Numbered from the stretch's first letter, positions 6,198 through 15,282 are shown. The stretch: DNA of 15,334 bases from Cytophagales bacterium (GCA_025360395.1 JANYCH010000016.1:1-15334), one strand, 5' to 3'. Made by a program: numbers and translations. Notes: a model not told the origin generated them from the sequence alone.

Positions 6198-9100
6198 ATG
6201 AAATTTATAACAAAGACGCTCTTTTTAATTCTCTTTTTGGGAACATATTTTTCCCATGCCCAACAAATAGCAGGAGGCGAAATAACATATATATGTAAAG
6301 GAAATGACACTTATGATGTCAAATTGGTGCTTTATGCAAAGTGTCCAAATCCAAATCTTCCATCGACGGTTAATTTAAGTGTATTTTCCAATGCCAGCGC
6401 ATCTTCAGGTATTTCAAGCACATTGGTACAATCTGGTGTAGATGAAGTAATTAAGGCTTGTATAGGAAAACCAAGTGCATGTGAAAATGGAACTGGTGAA
6501 ACTGCAGCAGCAATTACTAAAAGATCTTATACTACATCAGTAAAACTTCCTTCCAAGCAAAGTGACTGGGTGCTTTCCATTCAGGAAGGTCCAAGAACAA
6601 GCGTAAGTACCGTTTCAACTCAAGATCCAATGAGTTTAACTGCCCTGGTAAATAATAGCGGTACTTTTTGCAACACAAGTGCTACTTTTGATAATAACCC
6701 ATTATTCTTTTCTTCCTCAAATTTAGCTGTGTCTTATGATCCTGGGATCAAAAATCCTGATTCAGATTTACTGGAAGTAAAACTTATTAGTCCTAGAAAT
6801 TCACTTCAGACAGCTTTAACCTATAAATCACCATATTCTGCTACAAATCCTATTACTTCCAAGGGCGGCATTTCTGTAAATCCAACTACAGGTAAAATAA
6901 GTTTTACACCTTCTAAAGAACAAGAAACTAGTATTTTTGCCACTCAAATTAAAGAAACAAGAGGCGGTGTAGTGGTAGGGTCTGTAATGAGAGAGATGTA
7001 TTTTCAAACTTTATCAGAACAAACTTCACCTCCAACATTTGTTAATCAAGATACAATTAAGCTTTGTCAGGGCGATCCGGGGGGGATAAAAATCACAGGT
7101 AATTCTTCCACAAGTGGTTTAGATATTGTTTTTAATAACTCAAATCAATGGCCGGGTTCATCACCTGCTGTAGTTAAAAGTACTGGGAAGGCAGAACTTA
7201 ATTTAACAGCAGGGTCTTTTACAGGGGTTAGGCCAATTAACCTGACTTTAGTAGATGATAAATGTGGAATGGTAAATAAAACTTTTTATGTACAAATAAA
7301 TCCGAAACCAGTTATAACCAATCCTGTCGAACCTGAATTGGTTTTATTATGTGTTAAGCCTTTTCCAATAACAGTTACTGCAATAGGCGGTAAACTTCCT
7401 TATAAATATTCCTGGGCCAATTCAACTGAAACTTCGGCCACTCTTCAGGTCACTTCAGCCACAAATCAAATTGCCACTGTTACTGATGCTAATAATTGCA
7501 CAGCTACATGGGTGAAGAGAATTAAAAGCCCTATTAATTTTGACCTTGGACAAATAAGATGCGCAGATTCACTCATTAAGTTTTTCGACATTTCTAATGG
7601 CCAAAACACATTTCCAGTAACAGCCGCCAATCCTTTGCCAGAAACAAAGGATTGGAAATGGACTTTTGATGATGGTTCTCCTGAAGGTACTGGACCTAAT
7701 CCAAGTCACAAATTCCCTGATAATACGAAATTATATAATGTTACCCTTACTGTATCAGACGGAAAAAGTTGCACAAATTCAATAAGTAAAAATGTGAAAG
7801 TTTATGGAAATCCTGTAGTTCAATATACCTTTTTTGATACTTGCCAATTAACAGAACAAAGTGACCTTAAAGTTAAAGAGGCAATAACTGGTGGGGATAC
7901 GACAATCCAGGATACTAAAATCAATTATTTTGTTGATGACAAGTTAAGAACAAACTCTTTCCCGGGTGATATAACTGCACTTAGAGAATTTGTTACTGGT
8001 CTCCATTTAGTCAAAGTTAAAGCTACAAATGATGCAGGTTGTGTCACAGAAGTTTCTAAAAGCATATTTGTAAGGCCAAAACCAATTATTACTGCAAGTC
8101 CTCTTAGGGATAAATATTATTACAGGTGCGACAGCCCAAATTTCCCAGACACCTCTTTTGTTTTTAGTGCTACGCCTGTGGGAGAAGCCCTTAAAAAAAC
8201 TTTTGAATATACTATAGACAGGTCTTTCATGACAAAAATTGAAGACAAAAATTACACTCCAAATGCAATAATTAACGTGGGTTACAAAGTAAAAGTAAAT
8301 TCACAAAATGAAATATATTTTCAAACCAAGGATGGTTTTGGATGTACCAACGATACTATTTTATTCATTCTGGATCCTATAAACCCTCGTATATCGTTAA
8401 CCAAATACTATTGTTTTCTGAATGATACTTTGAAATTAAAGGATGTAAATTATCCTAAAGAATACCATTGGAAACTTGCAACTTCAATTTGGGACATGAA
8501 AGATGGTAAAATAGAAACAACTTTTGGATTTGCAAATCATTCGTATTCTACATTAGATGAAGCAAATGTGGTTCTGAAAGTTAATGATGAAACAGGCTGT
8601 TCTGATAAAGATTCCATTCAGGTTTATTTGAGTGAGCAGGATACCAGCCAATTCAGGCTTTCAAGAAAGCTGGCCTGCAATCTTGATACTGTAACAGTTT
8701 TCGGTATTAAAAACAAGTACATCAATTCATGGTATTACCGTTATGCCGATACCATTGCGTCCATATACGATCAGCCGGATAAACTTGTAAGAAACCCTTT
8801 GACTGAATTTGGAAAATCTTATCCATCCAATCTGGATGATGTAAAAAAATTCCCTTCAAAAACCTACAATGCCTCTACTGTAATATTTTACAATGAAAAG
8901 GATCCTTCACTGAATTTAACAAGGCTCAACAATTCAGCAAGAAGCGTTCCTACAAATGTTTGTCATTTGCAAGTTACTCGGCCATGGAAAGTTATTGAAC
9001 GATTACAGATTAGTATAAATGAAACATATAATCATTGTTACGATTCTTCAAAAACTTTTACTGCTTTTCAAAGTTCTTCACCTGCCAACAGTAATATTGA

Positions 9101-10526
9101 CACTACTACCTGGAAATGGAAATTGATTTCTCCAAAGAATGTTAAGCTTGATGAAATCCAATTAACTAATACTTCTAAAATAGAATATACACCGCCAGTA
9201 GGGTTATTTACAGAAATCGCTACCACAAGAACTACTGAATCGTTAAAACAATACGTGCCTTATACAGTTGCGACTTCTTATAAATATAAATACAAAGTGA
9301 ACCAGGATTCGCTTACTTGTTCAGATTCTACTTCGATTAAAGTGGCTAATGAGAAAGTAAAAGTGGTCCTCGATTCGGTTAAGGTTACATGCTCTAATTA
9401 TTATTTACCGGTTTATTATAATTCAGCTGAATTTATAGAAAGATTTACAGCAAATGGAATTCCTATAGATGAAAGAGATAGTATAACCTGGAGTTATGAG
9501 AAAAAGACTTTTAAGGAATATCCTTTTAACCAAAAATTCTCTGATCCAAAAGAATATGATTTAGTTTTAACAGCAAAAAATTACTACGGTTGTATAGGGT
9601 ACGGGAAAATGAAAATAATCGTGAAACCTTCTCCACAGGCAATACTCAAAACAGATACGGTTTGCTATGGACTTAAAAACATCCTAAATGGTGTAAGTTC
9701 TTTGCCTGGTTCTAACAGTAAAATCAGCACTTACTATTGGTTTTATTCTTCATCGTTTCCGCCAGGTGAGGATCCAAATATTCCTGATACATCAAAGGCC
9801 GATAAAAAAACAAAAACCAACATCTTAATGGATAATTTCCAGGTTGGAAATCATCCTGTTGGCTTGGCTGTAAAGGACAGCAATGGGTGTTTTTCAAAAT
9901 CAGACATTAAAATTGCCAAGGTTAACAAAGTTCCTTCTATTGACTTTACCGCAACTGCAAAAAACACTCAGGACCAGGATTATCTTGGAAATGAACCACT
10001 TCAATTTGATGAAACCTCAATTAATGCGGAGTTTTGGAAATGGAACCTTGGTGATGGAAAAACCATAGAATCTCCAACAGGATCTACCTCATTTGACATA
10101 GAATACACATATCCATATTACGCTCCTCCTTTCCCAAAAGAAAAGAACATCTATGACATTACTTTGTCGGTAAGGACTAAGGAAGGTTGCCGGGATTCTG
10201 TAACTAAAAAAATTGATGTTAATGCCTATTTTGAACTGCCAAATGCATTCAGCCCTAATGAGGATGGTTTACACGACCAGCTTTTAGGTATAGGTAAGGG
10301 TATCAAAGAAATAAAAGAATTTAAAATTTACAATCGTTGGGGAGAAGTGATCCATTCGGTAAATGGAGTTCCTGAAAAGGATGCTTTACGAAGAGGCTAC
10401 CTGTTGTGGGATGGTGTTTACAACGGGCAAATCCAGCCAGTAGGCTCGTATGTTTACTATGCGGTAGTAAAAACCGGATATGGTAATGACCTTATTAAAA
10501 AAGGCAATTTGACACTACTTAAATAA
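6198..10526 (+). CDS. Giant secreted repeat protein with T9SS type B (CHU/gliding) C-terminal sorting domain
   Basis: A 1442-residue cell-surface or released protein. The signal peptide spans about residues 1-21 (hydrophobic core FLILFLGTYF, cleavage after SHA). The N-terminal region opens with GGEITYICKGNDTYDVKLVLY, a start seen in many CHU-type surface proteins. The body is a chain of Ig/PKD-like modules of roughly 80-120 residues. Most close with a Cys after a small turn and a strand such as VRPKPI; I see such cysteines near residues 355, 434, 525, 614, 715, 801, 922, 1040, 1131, 1230 and 1331. The clearest PKD copies are near 480-540 (WKWTFDDGSP) and 1275-1338 (WKWNLGDGKT). The last 100 residues form the type B domain: LPNAFSPNEDG, YNRWGEVI, LLWDGVYNG, VGSYVYYAVV. 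This directs export by T9SS, usually with a PorP/SprF partner, which is the next gene. No catalytic domain is visible, so an adhesin-like role is likely but unproven. Confidence 0.9.
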   Translation: MKFITKTLFLILFLGTYFSHAQQIAGGEITYICKGNDTYDVKLVLYAKCPNPNLPSTVNLSVFSNASASSGISSTLVQSGVDEVIKACIGKPSACENGTGETAAAITKRSYTTSVKLPSKQSDWVLSIQEGPRTSVSTVSTQDPMSLTALVNNSGTFCNTSATFDNNPLFFSSSNLAVSYDPGIKNPDSDLLEVKLISPRNSLQTALTYKSPYSATNPITSKGGISVNPTTGKISFTPSKEQETSIFATQIKETRGGVVVGSVMREMYFQTLSEQTSPPTFVNQDTIKLCQGDPGGIKITGNSSTSGLDIVFNNSNQWPGSSPAVVKSTGKAELNLTAGSFTGVRPINLTLVDDKCGMVNKTFYVQINPKPVITNPVEPELVLLCVKPFPITVTAIGGKLPYKYSWANSTETSATLQVTSATNQIATVTDANNCTATWVKRIKSPINFDLGQIRCADSLIKFFDISNGQNTFPVTAANPLPETKDWKWTFDDGSPEGTGPNPSHKFPDNTKLYNVTLTVSDGKSCTNSISKNVKVYGNPVVQYTFFDTCQLTEQSDLKVKEAITGGDTTIQDTKINYFVDDKLRTNSFPGDITALREFVTGLHLVKVKATNDAGCVTEVSKSIFVRPKPIITASPLRDKYYYRCDSPNFPDTSFVFSATPVGEALKKTFEYTIDRSFMTKIEDKNYTPNAIINVGYKVKVNSQNEIYFQTKDGFGCTNDTILFILDPINPRISLTKYYCFLNDTLKLKDVNYPKEYHWKLATSIWDMKDGKIETTFGFANHSYSTLDEANVVLKVNDETGCSDKDSIQVYLSEQDTSQFRLSRKLACNLDTVTVFGIKNKYINSWYYRYADTIASIYDQPDKLVRNPLTEFGKSYPSNLDDVKKFPSKTYNASTVIFYNEKDPSLNLTRLNNSARSVPTNVCHLQVTRPWKVIERLQISINETYNHCYDSSKTFTAFQSSSPANSNIDTTTWKWKLISPKNVKLDEIQLTNTSKIEYTPPVGLFTEIATTRTTESLKQYVPYTVATSYKYKYKVNQDSLTCSDSTSIKVANEKVKVVLDSVKVTCSNYYLPVYYNSAEFIERFTANGIPIDERDSITWSYEKKTFKEYPFNQKFSDPKEYDLVLTAKNYYGCIGYGKMKIIVKPSPQAILKTDTVCYGLKNILNGVSSLPGSNSKISTYYWFYSSSFPPGEDPNIPDTSKADKKTKTNILMDNFQVGNHPVGLAVKDSNGCFSKSDIKIAKVNKVPSIDFTATAKNTQDQDYLGNEPLQFDETSINAEFWKWNLGDGKTIESPTGSTSFDIEYTYPYYAPPFPKEKNIYDITLSVRTKEGCRDSVTKKIDVNAYFELPNAFSPNEDGLHDQLLGIGKGIKEIKEFKIYNRWGEVIHSVNGVPEKDALRRGYLLWDGVYNGQIQPVGSYVYYAVVKTGYGNDLIKKGNLTLLK

Positions 10527-10575
10527 CTTTAATCATTATTGATTCTAATTAAAACAGAATAAACACTAAACCGAA

Positions 10576-11631
10576 ATGTTAAAAAAAATATTATTGAGTT
10601 GCTTAATCACAACTCTCGCCTATTCGCTTAATGCCCAAGACTTTCATTTTTCACAATTTTATAATTCGCCCTTAACCTTAAATCCTGCCTTAACCGGAAG
10701 GATCAAGGAAGATTTTAGGGTGGGGATTATTCACAGAAACCAGTGGAAGGCTATTAATTCTGCTTTTGTCACATCTGCAGTTTTTGCTGATATAAATTTT
10801 ATAAAAAATCCCTTCAAACTGGATATGTGGGGTGTTGGCCTCGTCGCTATGAATGATGAAATAGGGGACGGAATGTTCAGCAACCAAAATGTTGGAATAT
10901 CTTTGTCCGGGACCAAAACACTTGACGAATTAAAGCGACACAAATTGAGTGTTGGAATTCAAACTTCATACGTTACAAAAGGACTTAATAAAAACAACCT
11001 CATTTTTGACAATCAATTCAATAGTAGTTACCAGGTTGACAATTCAATTGCTTCCGGCGAACAGTTAACTGCTAACAAATACAGTTATATCAACCTGAAT
11101 GCTGGCTTATTCTGGGATTTTATCTTAAATAAAAAAGTAGACATTTTTGCTGGCTATTCAGCTAATAATATTACCCAGCCCAAAGAATCTCCATTGTCTA
11201 ATTCTACAGCCAAATTGCCTGTAAGACATGTTTTGAATCCAGGATTTATCTATACTTTCAATAAAAAATGGTCTGTATCGCCTAATTTCTTATTGGCATA
11301 TCAAGCACAGGCTACAGAAGTAAACCTCGGATTATTTGGAGGCTATACCTTTAACCCTGATGCAAAACTCCCAACTACTGCATTTTTAGGTGGTTGGGGA
11401 AGGGCCAAAGATGCCGCCATTGCAATGGTCGGAGTAAAATGGGGGCATTATCAAGGTGCGTTCAGTTATGATTTTAATGCATCAAGTTTAAGAAATGTAA
11501 AAAACGCCACCCCTCCAATGATAAGCAGGGAAAGGGCCACTGTCGGAGCCTGGGAAATATCCTTAATATATGTAGGGTTTCTTAGAAGGGCCTTGCCTGG
11601 TGAAACAACTATTCCTTGTAAATTTTTCTAA
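10576..11631 (+). CDS. PorP/SprF family type IX secretion system membrane protein
   Basis: A 351-residue outer-membrane beta-barrel protein. The signal peptide is about residues 1-20 (core LLSCLITTLAYSL, cleavage NAQ/D). The mature start DFHFSQFYNSPLTLNPALTG is the hallmark of the family (Q-F-x-N-x-P-x-x-x-N-P-A-x-x-G). VGIIHRNQW follows, as usual, and alternating strands and glycine-rich turns fill the rest. Proteins of this family act with T9SS; F. johnsoniae SprF is needed for secretion of the SprB adhesin, a type B substrate. The gene sits 49 bp after a type B substrate and 23 bp before a PorE-like gene, so it is probably the dedicated partner of that substrate. I do not assign porP or sprF because genomes of this group carry many paralogues. 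Confidence 0.9.
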   Translation: MLKKILLSCLITTLAYSLNAQDFHFSQFYNSPLTLNPALTGRIKEDFRVGIIHRNQWKAINSAFVTSAVFADINFIKNPFKLDMWGVGLVAMNDEIGDGMFSNQNVGISLSGTKTLDELKRHKLSVGIQTSYVTKGLNKNNLIFDNQFNSSYQVDNSIASGEQLTANKYSYINLNAGLFWDFILNKKVDIFAGYSANNITQPKESPLSNSTAKLPVRHVLNPGFIYTFNKKWSVSPNFLLAYQAQATEVNLGLFGGYTFNPDAKLPTTAFLGGWGRAKDAAIAMVGVKWGHYQGAFSYDFNASSLRNVKNATPPMISRERATVGAWEISLIYVGFLRRALPGETTIPCKFF

Positions 11632-11654
11632 GCCAACTATTTAATCTTACTCCT

Positions 11655-13937
11655 GTGAAATACATTATAGTTTTAAATCTGTTTTTCTTTTCAATTCTAA
11701 ATTGTGCTCTGGGTCAAAGAAGAGAAGTAAAAACTTTATCAGCCTCCAAAAGAAAAGAAGTAGCAATAAACCTGATAAAACAAGGTGGCTATTATGCAGC
11801 AATAGACCATTTCAAAGAATTATTAGTTAAAGAACCTGATAACCAGGATTATATGTTCAGGCTAGCTGAATCATATTTCAATTCAAGAGATTACAAAAAT
11901 TCAGAAATTTGGTATGCAAAACTTACAGAGAATAAGGACCTAAGCAAGAAAAAGAAAGCCAATTTATCCATAGCGGCTTTCAGGTATGGAGAATCTCTTA
12001 AATACAATGCAAAGTACGACCAGGCAAGGGAAGTTTTTGACATTTTTGCCAATAGCGGATACAAGGAAACAAAAGGGGAAAATTACCGTTCATGGGCCAA
12101 AAACGAGGTTTTATCGTGTGAATTTGCCCTGTCAAATAAGGATAGGCTAAAATATGTGGAAGTAATCAATATGGACAGCAATATCAATTCAGGATACTCT
12201 GATTTCGCCCCAAGGTTAAAAAATGATTCAACTCTGGTATATTCTTCAATACAGGAAGACAGCGTAATTACAGTAAGACATGGCGATAAGCATTTTGAAC
12301 ATACAAAAATTTATAATGCAACTTTAAAAGACAGCTTATGGCAGATGCCTGAAGAGCAACCAAATGTAAACAGCATCTTTGAACACAGCGCAAATGGAGC
12401 ATATTCTGCTTTTGGGAAAAGATTTTATCTGACCAGGTGCCATATGGTAAAGGGGAAAATGAAATGTAAAATATATGTTTCTGACTCAACAAAAAAAGGG
12501 CTTTCAAAACCCAAGAAACTCAAAGGAGTAAATCATGCAACGCATACTTTTACACAACCATTTTCTGCTAAGATAAAAGGCGGTAAAACAGAACAAGAAA
12601 TATTATATTTTGTTTCTGACATGAAAGGTGGAAATGGAGGCACAGATATATGGTATTCAATGATTGATAAAGATGGCAATGCAAGTAAACCAGTAAATGC
12701 AGGAAGGGCTATTAATACACCAAGAGATGAGGTTTCTCCATATTATGATTCTGAATCAGGCAATCTCTACTTCAGTTCAAATTATCATTTTGGCTTTGGT
12801 GGCTATGATGTTTTCAGGGCTCAGGGAAGTGGAAATAAATTTTCAAAACCTGAAAATATGTTTAAACCAGTAAATTCTAACCTTGACGACACTTACTATA
12901 CATTGAATAAAAAAGACAAATTTAAAGGATTCATTGTATCAAACAGGCCAGGAGGATTTGCACTTTTAAGTGAGACTTGTTGTGATGATATTTATACTTT
13001 TAGCTACAGGCAACCAACCGTTATGGTTTTAAATATAACTGATAGCATCACTGGAAAAGTTATCAATGATGTTAAAATCTCAGTTAAATCAACCCGTTAT
13101 CCTTTTAACACACCCGATTCATTGATTTTCAATACTGCTTCTGAAGAAATGGACAACCTGGAGGTACAAACAGATCAAACTTTTTTAGATAATCTGAGAC
13201 TGGCACAAAATCCAAGTTCCTTCTATGTTCTTGAAACAAATAACATTATTGAAATTGCTGCAGATGCAAATAATTACCACGGAGCTAGGGCATACGTCAA
13301 AACAGATAACAAAGGTATTATCGACAGTTTAAAAGTATTGCAAGGTGGGGTAAAACAAGAAGGTACACCAAGATTTGTAACCATGAATATTGTACTTGGC
13401 AAAGACAGACCCAAGTCTAAAAAGAATGTGTCGGCTTCAGATACAGTACGTTTGGCTTCTTCACTGAAAAAAGAATTTGAAAATTCTATAAAGAAAGCTG
13501 CCAAAGTTGAAAAAGAAAAAAAGGAAGTTGTAAAGGATAAAAAGGAAGTGTCTGTTCCCGCTAAAAAGTTAGTAGCGGCAGAATTTATCCTTGACCTCCA
13601 TTTCGTTTTTGACAAAACAGAAATTGTGGAAAGTGACCAGGTAGAACTTGATAGCATTGTTGCCATATTAAAAACTAACCCAGATACGCAAATGGAATTT
13701 ACAACTCATACAGATGCCATAGGCAGTGATGAATACAATATGAAACTTTCTTACAGAAGAGCTGCTTTTATCAATAATTATATTGTAAGGAAAGGTGTGA
13801 GCCAAAGAAGAGTTTCTGGTAAAGGTTATGGAGAAACCAAACATATTGCTCCAAATACCAATCCTGACGGCACTGATGACCCCATCGGAAGACAAAAAAA
13901 CCGACGAACTGATATCAAATTAATATCGAAGGATTAG
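11655..13937 (+). CDS. PorE-like protein: TPR, PD40 propeller, and OmpA peptidoglycan-binding domains
   Basis: A 760-residue envelope protein starting at GTG. A signal peptide (core IIVLNLFFFSILNCALG) ends near residue 21. Next come TPR-like helices (about 30-150), a PD40/WD40-like propeller (about 169-435, with SDFAPRL and repeated YFSS or YFVSD strands), and a beta region (about 455-600) resembling a carboxypeptidase-regulatory-like fold. A Lys/Glu-rich linker (about 606-640) leads to an OmpA C-terminal domain (645-760). In that domain D687 (HTDAIGSDEYN) and R702 (LSYRRA) have the 15-residue spacing of the diaminopimelate-binding Asp/Arg pair, and NRRTDIKL closes the fold, so peptidoglycan binding is expected. 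The order matches PorE of Porphyromonas T9SS, which anchors the machine to the wall. Being third in the operon with a substrate and PorP/SprF, it likely anchors that assembly. It need not be the core PorE, since paralogues are common. Confidence 0.88.
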   Translation: MKYIIVLNLFFFSILNCALGQRREVKTLSASKRKEVAINLIKQGGYYAAIDHFKELLVKEPDNQDYMFRLAESYFNSRDYKNSEIWYAKLTENKDLSKKKKANLSIAAFRYGESLKYNAKYDQAREVFDIFANSGYKETKGENYRSWAKNEVLSCEFALSNKDRLKYVEVINMDSNINSGYSDFAPRLKNDSTLVYSSIQEDSVITVRHGDKHFEHTKIYNATLKDSLWQMPEEQPNVNSIFEHSANGAYSAFGKRFYLTRCHMVKGKMKCKIYVSDSTKKGLSKPKKLKGVNHATHTFTQPFSAKIKGGKTEQEILYFVSDMKGGNGGTDIWYSMIDKDGNASKPVNAGRAINTPRDEVSPYYDSESGNLYFSSNYHFGFGGYDVFRAQGSGNKFSKPENMFKPVNSNLDDTYYTLNKKDKFKGFIVSNRPGGFALLSETCCDDIYTFSYRQPTVMVLNITDSITGKVINDVKISVKSTRYPFNTPDSLIFNTASEEMDNLEVQTDQTFLDNLRLAQNPSSFYVLETNNIIEIAADANNYHGARAYVKTDNKGIIDSLKVLQGGVKQEGTPRFVTMNIVLGKDRPKSKKNVSASDTVRLASSLKKEFENSIKKAAKVEKEKKEVVKDKKEVSVPAKKLVAAEFILDLHFVFDKTEIVESDQVELDSIVAILKTNPDTQMEFTTHTDAIGSDEYNMKLSYRRAAFINNYIVRKGVSQRRVSGKGYGETKHIAPNTNPDGTDDPIGRQKNRRTDIKLISKD

Positions 13938-13938
13938 G

Positions 13939-13969
13939 TTTTTTCTTCCAATGTAAACTACTACCTTTG
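13939..13969 (+). promoter_or_regulatory. Bacteroidota-type promoter for the TPR protein gene
   Basis: TACCTTTG (13962-13969) is an exact match to the -7 TAnnTTTG element. TTTT (13939-13942), 19 bases upstream, is a three-of-four match to the -33 TTTG. Transcription would begin near 13975, giving a leader of about 50 bases that contains a hairpin. This separates the downstream gene from the T9SS operon. Confidence 0.55.
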
Positions 13970-13981
13970 CCAACCGTTTTT

Positions 13982-14000
13982 TTAGCGTGGTAAACGCTAA
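13982..14000 (+). other. 5' leader stem-loop ahead of the TPR gene
   Basis: TTAGCGT (13982-13988) pairs perfectly with ACGCTAA (13994-14000) around a 5-base loop GGTAA. It lies a few bases after the predicted transcript start and 26 bases before the ATG. There is no following T-run, so it is not a typical terminator. It could stabilise the mRNA 5' end, tune translation, or be a protein-binding palindrome. Confidence 0.45.
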
Positions 14001-14026
14001 GTAAGGTTAAATACAAATAAATCATA

Positions 14027-14755
14027 ATGGCCTCAAATAAAGAAGACCAAAAAACACAGGAAGTAATTATCAAACAGCCAAAAGAAACAAATTCGGCTGT
14101 ATCTGATTTTATGGAAGACCCTTTGGCTCAGGCCGAAGATGTTTATTCCAAATATAAGAAACCTATTAATATTGCCACTACTGTATTTCTTCTTGCAGTT
14201 GCCGCCTTAGTAGGATGGAAGTATTATATCACTACTCAGGAGCAGGAGGCACAGTCACAAATGTTTCAATCTGTTTATTATTTTGAAGCAGATTCTCTTT
14301 CAAAAGCCTTGAACGGGGATGGAAATTATCCTGGTTTAATTGAAATCGCCGACAGCTATGGAATGACAAAAGCAGGGAACCTTGCGAAATTCTATTCCGG
14401 TTTAGCCTTATTAAAACAAGGTAAATTTGATGAGGCCGACGGATATTTGAAAGATTTCAGCAGCAATGATTACCTGGTCCAAGCAAGGGCCTATTGTTTG
14501 ATTGGTGATGTAAACATGGAACTCAAAAAATATGAGGAAGCAACTAAATATTATGATAAAGCAGCTGATTACAAGCCAAATAAAGAATTTACTCCTGGTT
14601 ATTTAATTAAACTTGGCCTGGCTCAGGAAAAAGCAAATAATTTGGAAGCTGCACTTGAAACCTATACTGAGATTTTAGATAAATATCCTAATTCTCCTTC
14701 TTCAACAGAAGCAAAAAGATCCAAAGGATATGTAGAAGCACTGCTAGGAAAATAA
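14027..14755 (+). CDS. Membrane-anchored tetratricopeptide repeat protein (YfgM-like architecture)
   Basis: A 242-residue protein with a charged cytoplasmic N-terminus (1-47), one transmembrane helix (about 48-67, INIATTVFLLAVAALVGWKYY region), and a periplasmic TPR region. Three helix pairs are clear: near 117-145 (FYSGLALLKQGKFDEADGYL), 152-187 (ARAYCLIGDVNMELKKYEEA) and 192-227 (YLIKLGLAQEKANNLEAALE). The layout resembles YfgM, an ancillary SecYEG subunit that works with periplasmic chaperones, and the related TPR_21 group. In Bacteroidota the partner and function are not established, so I claim only a scaffold role. It has its own promoter and hairpin leader and is followed by a strong terminator, so it appears to be transcribed alone. 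Confidence 0.85.
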   Translation: MASNKEDQKTQEVIIKQPKETNSAVSDFMEDPLAQAEDVYSKYKKPINIATTVFLLAVAALVGWKYYITTQEQEAQSQMFQSVYYFEADSLSKALNGDGNYPGLIEIADSYGMTKAGNLAKFYSGLALLKQGKFDEADGYLKDFSSNDYLVQARAYCLIGDVNMELKKYEEATKYYDKAADYKPNKEFTPGYLIKLGLAQEKANNLEAALETYTEILDKYPNSPSSTEAKRSKGYVEALLGK

Positions 14756-14775
14756 TTTCAAATTATTAAAAATTC

Positions 14776-14810
14776 AAAATGGATTGGCTATATTGGTCAA
14801 TCCATTTTTT
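14776..14810 (+). terminator. Intrinsic terminator after the TPR gene; possible overlapping MarR operator
   Basis: AAAATGGATTG (14776-14786) pairs perfectly with CAATCCATTTT (14798-14808). The stem can extend inward by a G-T, a C-G and a T-G pair, leaving loop ATATT. T-residues run from 14805 to 14810. It starts about 20 bases after the TPR stop and ends 11 bases before the MarR ATG. The upstream A-run would allow some function on the opposite strand. Confidence 0.75.
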
Positions 14811-14821
14811 ATTTCAAGCAT

Positions 14822-15268
14822 ATGGAACTGGAAGCTGCTATAAAAAGAACTTTTAAAAACCAGCAGGAAAAAGCATACAGCAACCTGGTTTTCACCAACA
14901 ATTGGCTTGATCACCAATATAAAAACTTCTTTCTTCAATACGGCCTTACACAGCAACAGTACAATGTAATGAAGGTCTTAAAAAACTTCTACCCAACTCC
15001 ATGCAGGTCTAATGTACTAAATGGCAAATTGATAGAAAAAATGCCTGATATTTCAAGAATAATAGAACGTTTAAGAATAAAGGGTTATGTGGACCGCAAA
15101 TGGAAAGAAGGTGATAGAAGATCAGTGGATATTGTATTGACCAATAAGGGAGTTGGGATGCTATTTAAAATAGATTCTGAAATTCATCGATTAGATAATA
15201 TGTTTTCCAGGCTCACAGATTCAGAACTAAATTCGCTTAATACTTTGTTAGATAAGCTTAGGGGATAA
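14822..15268 (+). CDS. MarR-family winged-helix transcriptional regulator
   Basis: A 148-residue DNA-binding protein of normal MarR length, expected to act as a dimer on palindromic operators. The dimerisation helix is N-terminal (about 5-38). The winged helix spans about 42-112: LTQQQYNVMKVL, then the recognition helix region KMPDISRIIERLRIKGYV (73-90), and the wing EGDRRSVDIVLTNKG (96-110), which carries the family signature D-x-R-x(5-6)-L-T-x-K-G. A C-terminal helix (about 112-147) completes the dimer interface. The ATG is chosen because the N-terminal helix has usual length. It starts only 11 bases after the terminator hairpin, so its promoter must overlap or precede that hairpin, unless expression comes from readthrough. 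No target genes are obvious; autoregulation is plausible. The ligand is unknown. Confidence 0.9.
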   Translation: MELEAAIKRTFKNQQEKAYSNLVFTNNWLDHQYKNFFLQYGLTQQQYNVMKVLKNFYPTPCRSNVLNGKLIEKMPDISRIIERLRIKGYVDRKWKEGDRRSVDIVLTNKGVGMLFKIDSEIHRLDNMFSRLTDSELNSLNTLLDKLRG

Positions 15269-15282
15269 TTTTCAAAAACAAG

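Noticed and set aside
10531..10544. AATCA-TTAT-TGATT between the giant protein and PorP/SprF genes as a terminator
   Set aside because: A five-pair, mostly A-T stem with no T-run is too weak, and the gene layout favours one operon.
11655..11721. Lipoprotein signal in the PorE-like protein (Cys in ILNCALG)
   Set aside because: Asn directly before the Cys does not fit the lipobox, which prefers Gly, Ala or Ser; ordinary signal peptidase cleavage after ALG fits better.
13274..13666. 130-codon minus-strand ORF opposite the PorE-like gene
   Set aside because: It is a shadow of the Lys/Glu-rich and OmpA-coding region; its Ser/Phe-rich translation is the antisense of AAA/GAA codons and matches no family.
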